Assembly (NCBI GenBank): GCA_019722365.1
Contig: JADFUC010001895.1
Location: 496,001 to 560,000, forward strand
DNA: 64,000 nt
Source of the DNA: Lithospermum erythrorhizon
Lineage: Eukaryota > Streptophyta > Magnoliopsida > Boraginales > Boraginaceae
Direction: 5' to 3'
Numbering within the stretch: the stretch's first letter is position 1; each line of letters starts with the position of its first letter. The position numbers and the translations under genes are program-made. Of this stretch, positions 1-11,816 are shown one piece after another. The notes beneath the pieces are model-generated. The model ran no database searches and was not told the origin of the DNA. It was given only the letters and a program-made list of their open reading frames with translations.

Positions 1-842
1 CAAGCCGACAAGCCTTAATGAACCCTAAATCTCTCTTCAATCGCTATCCAACACCAAACGACGCCTCCTGGGATCAGGCCAATACCCGTGGAATCCGAAT
101 CCCAGCATCAACTCGCTGGGAAGTCTGGGAGGAACAAAATCGCAAGAGAAATCTCTTCCACTCGGGGGGTGGGGTTGGTATAGTAGTAAAGAGTTTTTTT
201 CTAGTCTGGCGAAATGAAAAATCTTGTCTCTTTCTTTAAATAAATAAAGCCTAATTTCACCCGTTAAAGAATTGCTAGTTAAATCAATAACTTGTTAACT
301 TAATTGGGACTTATGGCTTCTAATAAAATAACGAAATAATAACAGTCAAGCCCATTTAATTAACTTAACAAGTCAATTAAAATACTAACGAAGTTACTAT
401 CGAATAAATTTATCGCTATTCATCAATTTTCATCATAATCGATTAAACTTGCAAGTTTAACTAATTGATATTCATCAATATATATTTGACAAATATATAT
501 ATATATGTTTCAGAGACATCTCTCAATTTACAAGCCTGCTTAATTTACGCACGAAATATAATTCGAATATCATCAGACACATGACATTCTAAGTCAGATA
601 ATAGTAAGTTGTATAATAACAATAATCGACTCAATTACTATTATTATAACGATTAACGAAGTAGCATCTGAAGAATCGTCATAACCCCTTAAATTATCAT
701 GGTAACTCAGCCACCTAGTAATATACAATTACCAAAGCTAACATTAAATTCCAAGAATCATTTAAATCAACCTCAGAAACGAATTAATACACACAGTTTT
801 AATCGATGATATTTGTTAACTAATTTCTATCGATTTCCATCA
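1..842 (-). mobile_element. Partial LTR, antisense, same family as element B
   Basis: Read on the minus strand, this stretch follows the LTRs at 25955-26916 and 33000-33981 in order. It shares their start (TGATGGAAATCGA here against TGTTGGAAATCAA), the block around 640-760 containing ATAATTTAAGGGGTTATG, the ATAATAGTAATTG block, and the paired ATCGATTAAACTTGCAAG motif. The LTR starts near 842 and runs left past the window edge. No polypurine tract lies to its right, so it is either a solo LTR or the 5' LTR of an element extending leftwards out of the window. The match was made by eye and the copy is diverged by substitutions and indels. Confidence 0.7.
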
Positions 843-2354
843 TTATATCAATCAAAAGATGTAATAATATTTTTTGTAAAACATTAGTAATATAATATTA
901 ATATCCAAAATTATACATTCAAATAATAATCAATCAAATACAATTATCGATTTAATAGATAATTAGTTTTAAAATACGAAATATTCCCTTTCAATTTAAA
1001 CATCTCATCTCTTTTCCTCCAACTAAGAAGTTAAAAGATTTTTTTTACACGACACATTAATCATATTAACACGTTTCTGCATCTTTCGATCATTTCATCA
1101 ACCAACCTAATGCTATCTATAATAATACATGAAATAATTTTAACCGACTCATCGTTTTTACGATTTCATAATATATAAAATGTAAGAAATGAAGAAATGA
1201 ATTCCTGTTACAATTTCAAAATACAACATAGGATATGGTGTGAAAATTGATCCATTGGCATTTTCCATCCCCACAATTCACCTGCAAAATCCTCTACACC
1301 GAATGGGTGAATAATTAGAACAGTAAGTGGACCATACCTTCACCAGTAGTAATTTATTAGCTGGGAGCCGACTCTGGCGGAGACACGAGACAGGACACTT
1401 TAGTACGTATCCAATTAACTCTACTGCAGAACCCGGCCTGTCTTTTTTATAGGTCTAGAATTTAATTCTTGTCGTGAAGAGAAGAAGTTTATTTCTTGTA
1501 AAAGAAAAATTACATCAATCTCTCAAGTATTTACGCAGTGCAAACAAATCGACCAATCTTAATTTGATAAGATTGTCTATTCATCTTGGTTTGATGTTAT
1601 ATCTTTGATAAGTGTGACCTTTTGTGTATTTATAATTTATACACATGTATTACATTGAGTTGAGATCTCTAGTGAAACCCTACTAAATCTTTAGGCTCCC
1701 TTTCAGGAATGAAAGCGTTAACTCCCACTAATGGCAATAATTGCGTAATATAGGCCGGTTAACTTTATTTCATGATATGGCTGACAAGTAAGTTTCAACC
1801 ATCCAAATGATCGATCCATGTCACCATGTGGGCTATCCATGTTGGCGATACCATTTGCAACCGGAGGTTCTATTCCATCATCACTAGCTTCTTCCTTTTC
1901 ATTGCCACCACTATTTCATCTTTGTTCCATTTAATCATTGTAGTTATAAAGAGTTATAAAGATGGATACAATCAACTTGTTATCAATTCATATCAATGTG
2001 ATCGATTCGTATCAATTTGGGACGTGCAAAATAAAATAATCCGATCCAACTCGAAAATACGGGTTATTTGAGTTAAAATGTCAATATTGCCATTTTCTAA
2101 ACGTGCATGACTTGTTTCTATTTTGAAAATATGGTTTTGCATGTAGTTTTGTTTTTTTAATGGTCATAATTATCCCTCAATTTCCTTTTACCTGCTCCAC
2201 TTGCTAATCTTTTCACATCAAGTCTTTCTTTTCTTTCATTCTCTCTTTAGTCTTGACCATCTATCTCTACTTTCTTCTCTTGTTTTTTTTTAATCTTTTT
2301 GTTTTTCAAACCACACTTACATTTTTAGCTTCATTACTGAAAAAGGTCATACCA
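843..2354. other. Gene-free stretch and HIPP 5' region
   Basis: No coding region is supported here. The sequence is AT-rich, apart from a less AT-rich patch at about 1355-1440 that I do not recognise. From about 2195 to 2320 it becomes strongly pyrimidine-rich (TTCTTTTCTTTC type), as is common in plant 5' UTRs. This probably includes the transcribed leader of the HIPP gene. I did not find a clear TATA box. Confidence 0.4.
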
Positions 2355-3599
2355 ATGAAGGTACCATTTTGATCCCTTTTCCATTTTTTTCTCCTTTTTA
2401 TACTATGCATGGACACAGAGGTTCCATTTTGGAACTTTTCGAGAACTTTAAGAATGTTTCTTTAAAGTGGATTCGGTTGATTTTTGGAAAGATAAGAATT
2501 TGCATATTTATTACATTTGTGTACTTTAAAGATTGCACTCTTACATTTCCACATTTATGTGATGTTATGATTAAAGTTTCTTGAGCTATTAAATATGATG
2601 TTTAAATTAAAATTATGCAGAAATTGGAGTTGAAATTGGATTTGATTGATGGCAAAGACAAAAGAAAAGCTATGAAGACTGTTTCTTCACTTCCAGGTAT
2701 GAACTATGAACTTACACTGAAAACTGAGAGATTGAAGGCGAGGAGGGGCGGGGGTGAATATTTTTATAATGGAAATAGAATAGTTCATGTATTTATATAG
2801 GCCAATGTTGTTGGTTTTAGACTATTAATAATAATGGATGAGCTCATATAGTTGCTAAACTAAACTTTAAGTAGAACTTGCTGTTCTGTTTTCTATGCAA
2901 ATGACCTCAATTTTGATGAGTTATTAGGCCTGCCAATGTTGCTCAAATTGGTGTTATATTCATGTGGTATGTTGCATCATTGTGTCTAGTATTTGAGTCT
3001 AAGAACATAAGGAAATAGATGACAAAATGGCTGCGAAAAATCGTCCACCTCCCTCCTTTATAAAATTGTTATTCATGTATTGTGGAGTATATGATGTACA
3101 AGGCACCAAAGAAGGTAAAGGAGCCTTAAGGGAAAATGTTGTATTGTAATGTTGACACATTATGCAAAATACATTTATAGGAATTGATGAAATAACCATG
3201 GACATGAAGGGAAAGAAGCTAACTGTGATCGGTACAGTTGATCCAGTGAGTGTTGTGAGCAAGTTGCGAAAATTCTGGCCAACAGACATAATCTCAGTTG
3301 GCCCAGCCAAGGAGCCTGAGACGAAAGAAGAGCCGAAGAAGGAAGAGGGGAAGAAAGAAGACGAAAAGGAGGAAACCAAAGGCGATGAACAAAAGAAAGA
3401 AGAGTCTAAGGAGGATGGGAAGAAAGAAGAAACCAAGGAAGACGAGAAGAAGGCAGAACAAGCACCGTCTATAGTAGGGACAATACTACCGTATAGGCCA
3501 TACTATCCTCCTATGAACATATATTATCCTCCGATGAACACGGCTCACTATGTAAATCTCAGCGTTGAGGAAAATCCAAATGAGTGTGTCATCTGTTAA
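2355..3599 (+). CDS. Heavy-metal-associated isoprenylated plant protein (HIPP), three exons
   Basis: The exons are 2355-2360 (ATG AAG only), 2621-2696 and 3181-3599. Both introns are GT-AG, and the 501 coding bases close exactly into 166 residues plus TAA. Residues 1-67 form an HMA fold (KLELKLDL at the start, then [12 protein letters not shown] and [10 protein letters not shown]). The usual CxxC metal-binding pair is missing: LDLIDGK lies at its position. Residues 71-120 are Lys/Glu-rich, followed by a short Pro/Tyr segment with two YYPPMN motifs. The protein ends in CVIC, a CaaX box for prenylation, the mark of HIPPs. The family is linked to metal handling, stress and pathogen responses at membranes or in the nucleus. 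Without CxxC, canonical metal binding is unlikely, and a protein-interaction role is an inference. The two-codon first exon is typical of this clade and easily missed; starting at the ATG inside 2615-2617 would place the start inside an intron. Confidence 0.93.
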
Positions 3600-4687
3600 G
3601 TTTTAGGCATGTTAGTATATTTTTGCAGATTTCCCTTCTATCTGGGTCGACTCTGTGGTATTGTCAATGTGAACACTGGAGAATTCAGAAGCTTTTGTGT
3701 ATAGCTTGGGATGCTATCCAAATGCAATGAGGATAAACTTTTATTGATTCCCCCTGATTTCGAGCCACCTCTCGTCCATCTCGTCTAATTCCGATCACAG
3801 TTGGTGACTGTCGTTGATCTAGTATTCTCATGTATTTGAGGATTCACATTGTCTGCCTGAATACTATTAAAATTGTTGTAAATAATTCAAGTGCCATAGT
3901 TTTTATTTGAGGATTTAAAGTTGTGGATGCTTGCAAGTTGCAATGTAATATAAATAATGTTACACTTTACCTAATTATTTCTACCATGCATGTTACTCTT
4001 TGGTTTGATGCCAAAGGTAGAAATCCCTTTGTTTACTTAAGAAGTTCTCAAACCTGAAAATGATAATAATTTGGAAAAGCACATCAATCATACATCTTTT
4101 TCTCCTTTTGACGCATTCATTTGTATGGGTATCTATGAATACCAGGTAATGTAACAATCCATCATCAACTTGTTGGATAATTTCAACATTTCTTTTATCT
4201 TAAATCATATATAGTTGGACTAGAAAAGACATAAAGAGGGAGTATATGCTTGTGAATTTAAAAGGAAACACCATCTTCAATTTGAATGAGATAATTGATT
4301 ATGTAGTAATCAAACAAGTTTAATATTTAACCAATCATTATTATCTTCAATTAAAATTAATTGATGTTTTTTTTCGAGACAAAACTTTGAAAATGAGTAA
4401 AAGTGGCAGCATAAAAAATTATTCTAACAGGAATAAGAAATAAACCTCATATAATTGACTTTATTCTCTTTTACTAATTAATTAACTATTCAAAGAGTTT
4501 TGAAAAAGGAGAGAAATCCACAAGATGCAACATAGAAGGACGATGAAAAGAAAGAAAGTTGTAACACTTCATTTTGATAAGATAATGACTTTCAATCAAG
4601 AATGAGCATGTAGACATCAAAAATTTATCAAATAATTAAATCTGACAAAGATTTAATTAATCAAATTAATTGGGTTAATCTAGCCCA
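3600..4687 (+). other. HIPP 3' UTR and gene-free AT-rich DNA
   Basis: The first 300-400 bases are the likely 3' UTR of the HIPP gene, with AT-rich polyadenylation-like sequence around 3890-3960. The rest holds nothing I can identify. The 5-bp target site CAAAA of the solo LTR lies just to the right, at 4688-4692. Confidence 0.4.
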
Positions 4688-4692
4688 CAAAA

Positions 4693-6608
4693 TGTCACGC
4701 TACTGACAGTGCTCTACCAACCCTAAATTCCCAAATCAAACCCTCCATCGAGGCATGCTCTCTAAACGAAGCCCCCGAAATTAATCGAAGCAAAAAAATA
4801 AGTGGGTTTTTACATTAACTAACCCCAAAATTGAACTCAAATGTGTTCCCGAAAACAGCCTGTATTAAATGTCAATTAAAATTAGGTTCAAAAACATCCA
4901 ATTTTATTGACTAAAATCGGCCATAGCTTTAATACTCGAAAGTTCACGCGACTCAAAAACGAAGACTGGCCGTATTGGCGTATTCGTAATCAAGCATCAC
5001 AAAGTCATGTTCAAATCAAGACCCCGTAAGCTTACATGATTCTAAAATCAAGCTCAAAAAGGTTCGAGGTCAATATGAAAATATTTCGACCTGTAAAAGA
5101 ATCCCGAACCTTCTTTTATGCGAATAGACTTATCATTAAAATTCCTCGACGGTTCAGATTTCACTTCAAAATTAACTACAAGATAATCTATCCATCTCGA
5201 AATCAACGACCAATCGTAGTTGAAGATTGGCGCTCAAAACCATAAATACCCCCCCTCTTCCTTTTCGGGCCGAAAATCATGAACATTCACAAGATTCCAC
5301 AAAAAAATACACACAAAACCTTTAAGTTAAAATATGCAGAAAAAACCCTCCGAGATTTCTCTAAAGTTCGCCAAAGAAAACACCACACGATGGTCGAAAA
5401 CACCTTCAAAGCGGCCAAAACAAGTTTCAAATTAAGAATTATTGCACAAACGCACAATTCTTTGGGTTACAAAATCCGGCCACCCAACAAAAGCTTCAAG
5501 TCGGAATATTTAGGATTAAGTTTACGTAGCCCTAATTATTCAAAAAAATTGATGAACATCCCATAAATTTCAAGTTTGATTCATCAAATCCCAAATATGT
5601 GAATACACCGGAAATTGCCTGGGCCCCTATAGTCAATTCTAGGCGTGAAACACGCTTAAGGCTCATGTCTGGGCTGATCAAGATTATCAAGGCTCAAAGC
5701 CTCCACCTTCATATTGATCATCACTCTACAACAATAACTCAAGTAAGCTGCTGTGAAGAAAAGCCAAGTAACGCTACTCAAAGCTAAAATCAAATCCTGC
5801 TTATACTAACTCACTGTTCCAAACGAGGCCATCTCACTAGTTCCAAGCTGCCTAAATCTCACTCAAGCCCCACGCGTCATATCCCTTAAAAATCTCACTC
5901 TACAAGAACATGTCATATGTCACAAGACAGTTAGCAGCCTACGCTCTGCTCAACACTTGCTCCCTATCACCCATGTACAACTCGAAGCCTCGTAGTCCCA
6001 TCTCAAATCGTTGTCATATCAAGGCACCAAGTCCCAACAAAGACAAATAAAGCCTTTATCCAATTACCAAGCTTCCAACACAAAAAGTGAAACATTAAAT
6101 CCAAAGTTCCACCAAGAAGATTTCAAAGCCAAGGCTACAACGTCATAGTAGTTCTAACAAATCCAAAGTAGACCGAGATCAACTCCAAGATCTAAGATCA
6201 AGTTCATACAACCACACACCTGAATACTGCTATGGCCCCCGACTCGAACCATATTCAAGTCCGCATCAATCTTCAAGTCCGCCGGTACTGCGACACATAT
6301 CCAACCGCCCCAAATCTCTATCCAATCAACCAAATCAAGTTCAAGCCAAGCTCAAGCTCAATCAAGTCAAGTTCAAGCCAAGCTCAATCAAATTAAGTCA
6401 AGTCTGCTTCACACCCAAATCAAATTAAATCAAATTAAGCCAAATCGCCTGCCTCTCTACAATTGCCTCCTATCAAGCATCACAAATCAGTCAAGTCAAC
6501 CAGCAGTTTAAGCATTCACAAATCGTCAAAGAAATTCAGTGACTCATAGCTTTGACAAAATGATCATCTTCGATTTGGTTAAAACCTCAGAGACCGGAGT
6601 GAATTTCA
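4693..6608 (+). mobile_element. Solo LTR, 1.9 kb, with 5-bp target-site duplication
   Basis: The stretch begins TGTCACGC and ends AATTTCA, so it has the TG...CA termini of an LTR. It is flanked by identical CAAAA at 4688-4692 and 6609-6613. No internal polyprotein sequence lies beside it, so it is a solo LTR left by recombination between two LTRs, or an LTR-like non-autonomous unit. A TATA-like CATAAATACCCCCC at 5241-5254 suggests plus-strand transcription starting about 560 bases in. The composition (C- and A-rich, many CAAG and AAGCC words) is unlike the flanks. Small ORFs inside (5036-5245, 5279-5566, 5599-5787) match no family I know. No other copy of this family was seen in the window. 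Confidence 0.75.
6336..6386 (+). repeat. Two 19-bp copies of CAAGTTCAAGCCAAGCTCA, period 32
   Basis: Identical copies lie at 6336-6354 and 6368-6386, in a wider run of CAAG/TCAA words (about 6330-6440). It is a small internal tandem repeat of the solo LTR. Confidence 0.75.
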
Positions 6609-6613
6609 CAAAA

Positions 6614-7068
6614 TAATTTTATTTTTGTACCTCCCACCATAAATAATAAAATTCTTTCTGCATTAGAGAGCATATCAACGATTACTACGATAAGATATTA
6701 TCCTTTTCATTATTGAATCCGAAATGTGTTAAAAAAATATTATATTCCAAAGGAAAGACTTGAGGGATTCAATCAACCACTTCATTATTTACTTTAGTAG
6801 TGGGAGTATCATACAACATATCAACTTTAGTAGTAAGCTATAAACATCTATTTTCTCTGTTTTATTTAAATGGCAAAATATGCCACTCCTATAAAAATGG
6901 AGGAAGAAGCGTTATGATACTAGAAGATCAGGCTCTTTAAAATATACAACATGGATTCTGGCAATGCAATGTAGTTGGACTCTCATGTCGATCCGAATAA
7001 AGAGAAATAGAAGGAACAAGGCTTCTGTACAACAATGTTCTAGACCTTGTCTTAGCCCCAGCAGAATT
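6614..7068. other. Subtilase 3' flank
   Basis: There is no reading frame of note. The stretch lies between the right target-site copy of the solo LTR and the subtilase stop codon, so it should contain the minus-strand 3' UTR of that gene. Confidence 0.4.
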
Positions 7069-10000
7069 CTAACCAACGACTATGGGACTTCTCACGTAAT
7101 GAACGCCATCTTTCCATAACAATTCTCCGAAAACAATGTCAGTAATAGTACCAGGGGTTGCGTTAAAAATCAGCGTAAAAGTCTTCTCTTCACCATGTTT
7201 CTCAAATTGGAGAGTCTTGGGTTCGACAGTTGCTCCAACTCGTACTGGTTGGCGAATGCGGGCAGTGTAAGTTCCTGGCTCGCCAACATTTTTTAGTGTC
7301 CTTGAGACTGTCATTTCTGACTTATTATCAGTAGGAGAGGTACTGTAATCGAGGGGTAGTTCAAGTTCAAGATATCAAATCCAGGAGAGCATTTGAAACT
7401 AGTTTTCTTCTCAGAAAAAGCACCAATCTGTGTCTGGTTGTAGCCAAGTGAGCAAAGGAAGTTCAAGTAGTCATCGGTAGTCAAATCATATACTAAACCG
7501 GGATCCTGGGCACGATTTGGTCGGATGTGTCCTGCACCATAACCAAATGGCCTCGCCTTCTCTTGTGTTGCATCGATCATAGGTCCTCCAGTATTGTCTT
7601 TCGTTCGGGCTGTTATTGTAATTTATGTTCAAGTTATTTATTTGTATTAGGCAGTAAGTTATTTTTGGGGAGAAACTGTATGCATATAAAAATACCTGTA
7701 GCCATCATTGCTGATCTTATTGCTGCCGGACTCCAGTCTGGATGGAGGCTCTTGAGAAGCCCCGCGATGCCAGCAACATGAGGACACGCCATGGAAGTCC
7801 CCGAATCTGCGTAATACTTATTTCTGCCCGTCTGAAACACCTGATCTGTTTGGCTAATTGCTCCAGTCCAAGAAGCTATGATGTTAACTCCTGGAGCAGT
7901 GATATCAGGCTAATGCACAAACAAAAATCCAGCTCAGAAAAAATAGTGATGTACTTGGTAATATTTAAGATGAGGCAGAACAAGTATCTTCTGAGTTCCT
8001 GACCTTGAGAATCGTTGGGGTAATCGAATTCGGACCCCTGGAAGAGAAAGCAGCCATGAATGGAGCAGGCTTAGTGTACAACTGAGTTTCTGGAGGAGTA
8101 ATATATCCCGTAGGATCCCTGTCAGAATTCTTGGAATTAGTATAGATGGAAGTTCAACTTTTCCAAGAAAAAAAAAGAAGGATAGAGAGAATATGTGTAC
8201 TTGGTAGAATTGACGTATTTGAAGACCAGAAGACCATCGTTGTAATTGAGTTGGGTTGCAGGAAGAGCATGACGACCGACATAATTTCATTTCCAGTAGA
8301 CACATCATTGCAGAGAACCATCCCTGCAGCACCAGCACTTGAAGCAACCTCTCCTTTTTCAACTCTTGAGTTGTTTCCTCTAAGACACACTAATATATTT
8401 CCCTTCACTTTCTCTGGATCCAACGTTCCTGGTTTGCAAAGTATCCTGCATGGAACAACAAACATCTGGAACAATACAATCATCACCAAGGTAAAAAGAA
8501 GGAACTATCATCGAATAATATGGGTATGGTCACCTACGCATCGTTTTCTGAGGCATTTGCAGCTTTTCCTAGTGCAGCAGATAGAAGTGGATACATCTTT
8601 TCTTCTGGCAACGCCGGGGAGAGGCTCGCTCCCTTCAGGTTTTGTCCATTCTGCAACTTACATTTGATTGGAACTCACGATCCATAGTACTTGCCCCTAC
8701 AGTTATTATCCAGGGAGCCACATTTACTACAGTCCGAGGAGTGGGACCATTATTACCAGCTGCACATACCACAACTATGCCCCTCTTGGCAGCATGGAAT
8801 GCCCCAATTGAAAGTCCATGATTGAAGTAATCTTTAGGCTGTCCACCAATAGAAACTGATAGGACATCGACGCGATCATGTATAGCCGTATCAAAGGCTT
8901 CTAACATATCAGAATCATAGCACACACCGTTTTTTTCTGGAGGCCAACAAACTTTGTATGGGCGACTCGAGCTTTCGGTGGGCCACCTCTTGCAGTCCCA
9001 TTTCCTGAACCAAACACACCAGCCTTAGGGACAAAGTTACCCCCGGCGGTTGATAATGTGTGAGAACCATGCCCATCATCATCAAAACTGTGTCTCTTTG
9101 TCTCATTAAATTTCCCAGAACGAAAAGCAAACCCTTTATAGAAATATCTAGCTCCAATAAGCTTTCTGCATAAATTTTCAAGGGAAAAAGTTAAAACAAA
9201 AAACAACCGTGTGTGTGCTTGTCCTAGAATAAAAAGATGAAGATTCATCATAGAATGTTATTTAAGTTCACACAGTCAATGATTTGATCGTATAATGATA
9301 GTTAATTTTGGAGCCAGATCATCAACACCAAATGTATAGGGTAATTCAACTCAATAACGGCTGATTAGTAAACATTTTATACCTAGTCCGGTAAACAAGC
9401 TCCGAGTCATGAGAGATTCGAGTCAGCTGAAAAAAACCAAAAAAAAAAAAATAGAAAACCAAGTTCGGCTTGAAAAATTGGATTCTTTTTCTAGGTCCGG
9501 TTCAGTTTGAGAGGGTGTGGCGTGAACCGTGCCATGTTTGAAATTATAATTTCATTGAAATTATTTGATTTAAGCCGAACTAATTTGAGCATGGGATAAA
9601 TAAAAATAACTTGAAAAACAGAGAAAATATCAACACAGACCTGTTGCAAGGGAACTTAGGACCATAACCCTGCTGACAGATTCCTTTCCACCTTGAAGGA
9701 ATTGCCCCAAACCATGTGTCATCAAAGCTCTCCGATGAAGGCCAAACACCTAGTATATATATTAAGGAACTCATTCATTTGTTTGCAGACAGAAGATAAA
9801 ATCACAAACTATCATTTTTACAGATTCTGTTACCAGTATCTAGGTTGCCAATGATGACATCTTCTCCAAATTTCGCAGTGTCCCATATGGAACCTCCTGG
9901 AACGACTCCGTCCTTTTCATCATTAGGAAATTCCACGAATGAGTTGTCTGAAGGTCCCTGCCTGTGCCAGGGAAAATGGCGAGAACGTCTGGATGCTCTG

Positions 10001-10557
10001 CCATTTGATATCAGGAAAACAAATATTGGAACAGCAAAGATAAACTAAAACATTGGAACCCTCGATGAAATATAACCTAGATTTTTACACTCCAATTTTT
10101 TATGATACTCCATTTTTACGCTATAGTAATGTGTCATTATCAACAAGTAGCGTGGCAAAATAATTGTTCGAGCAATATTGGCTTACTTTTAACCGCTTCT
10201 GCTTCAGCTTCATCAAGCAAGGCAGCAAAACTATTAATGTCCGTTTTATAGGAATAGAATATTGCCTTCTTAGCCATCTCTCTACTGTACTATATAAATC
10301 AAACAAAGTGATTCACATGAACATACCAAATGAAACCAAGTCTTATTTCATTAAACGGTTTGTCTATATTATGAATATGATGCAGGAACTTAAACAAAAT
10401 GTATTAAGAGATATGCAGATATGAAACATTAATGAATCAAACCCAACCTTCCCAAGATTGAACCAAGAAGATCATAATGCGAGTTCCTCGCACCGCGACG
10501 ATCAGCGACGGTGGCTTCTGGTCCATATGAATGTGATCCCAAGTGGACTATATGATT
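7069..10557 (-). pseudogene. Subtilisin-like serine protease (SBT family), broken by five 1-base deletions
   Basis: Nine exons can be followed on the minus strand: 10448-10557, 10187-10284, 9834-9997, 9641-9749, 8538-9165, 8201-8445, 8004-8118, 7696-7909 and 7069-7609, all with GT-AG borders. They encode the I9 propeptide, the S8 catalytic domain with the PA insertion, and the C-terminal fibronectin-III-like domain, about 740 residues. The active-site motifs are NLDTG (Asp), GHGSHT (His), AAGNNGP (oxyanion Asn) and [11 protein letters not shown] (Ser). The family works in the apoplast, maturing or degrading proteins. The frame breaks near 9933, 8960, 8660, 8277 and 7337, each fixed by one missing base; with those five bases every exon phase closes exactly. 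No signal-peptide exon was found upstream. Either this is a young pseudogene or the assembly has lost bases. Confidence 0.9.
9166..9640. other. Subtilase intron with a possible repeat insertion
   Basis: This 475-base intron is longer than most others in the gene. At about 9390-9530 it holds GGTCCGGTTCAG/AAGTTCGGCTTG-type words and an A-run, resembling dispersed plant repeats. No target-site duplication was found. Confidence 0.3.
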
Positions 10558-11636
10558 CTGTCATACAATGAGGAATGAAAAAACAAGAAAATAAATTAAA
10601 GAAAAGAAGAGCAAAACATGCAGAGTCAATATATTTTCCAGCCATATATCAAAATGGCTCATTACAATTCCTATTTTATCTATCATAAGCATATCGCATA
10701 AATAAGCCAGATTCGACTCTCGATCAATTCTGAACAGCCTCCCTTGCTATCACAAAGAAGAGCCAGATACTATCCGACACTCCTACCCCGCCAGCTTTTA
10801 AAACTTGTCAAAACATTCGGTGCATGCAGGTAATATAAAAATGAAGTCTAATTTTTTGTCTCCGTCTTTACCCAATTACCTCTCTAATTTTTTATCGTTA
10901 CCCGCCTCGCTCTCTATCATTTTATTATTATTCAACTGCTTTCCATTCCGCTTTTTATCTTCGGCTGCCAGGAAGCAAAATTTTCTCTAAGGAAACATTT
11001 TCTATATGAAGAAAATTAAAACAATTGATCGAGATTAAGAAACAGTTACTAACACATTATTTGTTTTCGTTTTGCTTGTAGGTAGTATAAAAGGAACTGT
11101 ATGTGCGACGCACGCCATTGTCGTCATATCGCTGCGAACCTTTTTTTTTTTTATTTTTATATTTCCTTTTTTCCCTTTTTAGCATGCAACTTTTTTTTCC
11201 TTTAGCTTTTAAGACTATTATCGAAAAACAGATCTTCAAAATTTATTGAAAACATAATTACCCCTCATTCTGGGCCTTCCAGCCTCTCTCCCGCCTCTTA
11301 CCATTTTATTATTCAATTTATATTGCTTCTTTTCTTTCATTCACTCAACAACATCTTCTATTCATTATCAATCATGATTCATCATCCCCTCGATAATTTT
11401 TTCTTTTGATATTTTTTTTCCTAACAAAGAAATAATATGCCACCTTTCACGATTTCGATTTTTTTTAAAAGAAATACTTTAACCAACAATCAATTGCTAA
11501 CAATCCGCACTGCCAACTACATAAATAAAAGAGCACTATGATACTCAGTCAATGAAATGCGATTTACCAGTACTAATTACTTTCAAAATTAAATGTAGTT
11601 AATGTTAAATGAACTGACAAATTGCTTGTAATATCA
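10558..11636. other. Upstream side of the subtilase; first exon not found
   Basis: An exon coding for a signal peptide should lie here on the minus strand. The pyrimidine-rich run just upstream of 10557 encodes a hydrophobic stretch, but it ends in a TGA directly before the acceptor and is better read as the intron's polypyrimidine tract. Further out I see only low-complexity T- and CT-rich DNA (about 11140-11420). Confidence 0.35.
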
Positions 11637-11720
11637 GTCAGGATGGCTGAGCGGTTCTAAGGCGCTGTGACCTAAGTTCTAAGCCTGTAAGAGGCGTGGG
11701 GTCTCAACCTACCTCTGACA
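11637..11720 (+). pseudogene. tRNA-Leu relic
   Basis: The 84 bases match the layout of the intact tRNA-Leu at 37885-37968: a GTCAGGA acceptor strand, an A box (TGGCTGAGCGG), an AAGAGGCGTGGG variable/T-arm start, a CTCTGAC A end and a TTTT terminator. The anticodon stem no longer pairs (CTGTG against TTCTA), and the T loop has lost its TTC (GGGTCTCAACC). It is therefore a decayed copy that is unlikely to yield a working tRNA. Confidence 0.75.
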
Positions 11721-11816
11721 TTTTCTCTTCTTTTCTTTTCCTCCAAAGGCATTGAACTTGATTTTTATTTACTTCTTAGCTAAGACCTCTTCATTTTATT
11801 TTGTATATACTAGATA

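Noticed and set aside
2999..3436. Minus-strand 145-codon ORF rich in Ser and Phe
   Set aside because: It is the antisense of the Lys/Glu-rich HIPP exon 3; purine-rich GAAGAAG codons read as TTC/TCT on the other strand.
8635..8670. GTAAGT near 8661-8656 on the minus strand as a splice donor in the subtilase
   Set aside because: Coding similarity continues straight across after a one-base shift, so an intron there is not needed.
10564..10665. Hydrophobic minus-strand stretch just upstream of the first visible subtilase exon, considered as a signal-peptide exon
   Set aside because: It ends in an in-frame TGA directly before the acceptor AG and is best explained as the intron's polypyrimidine tract.
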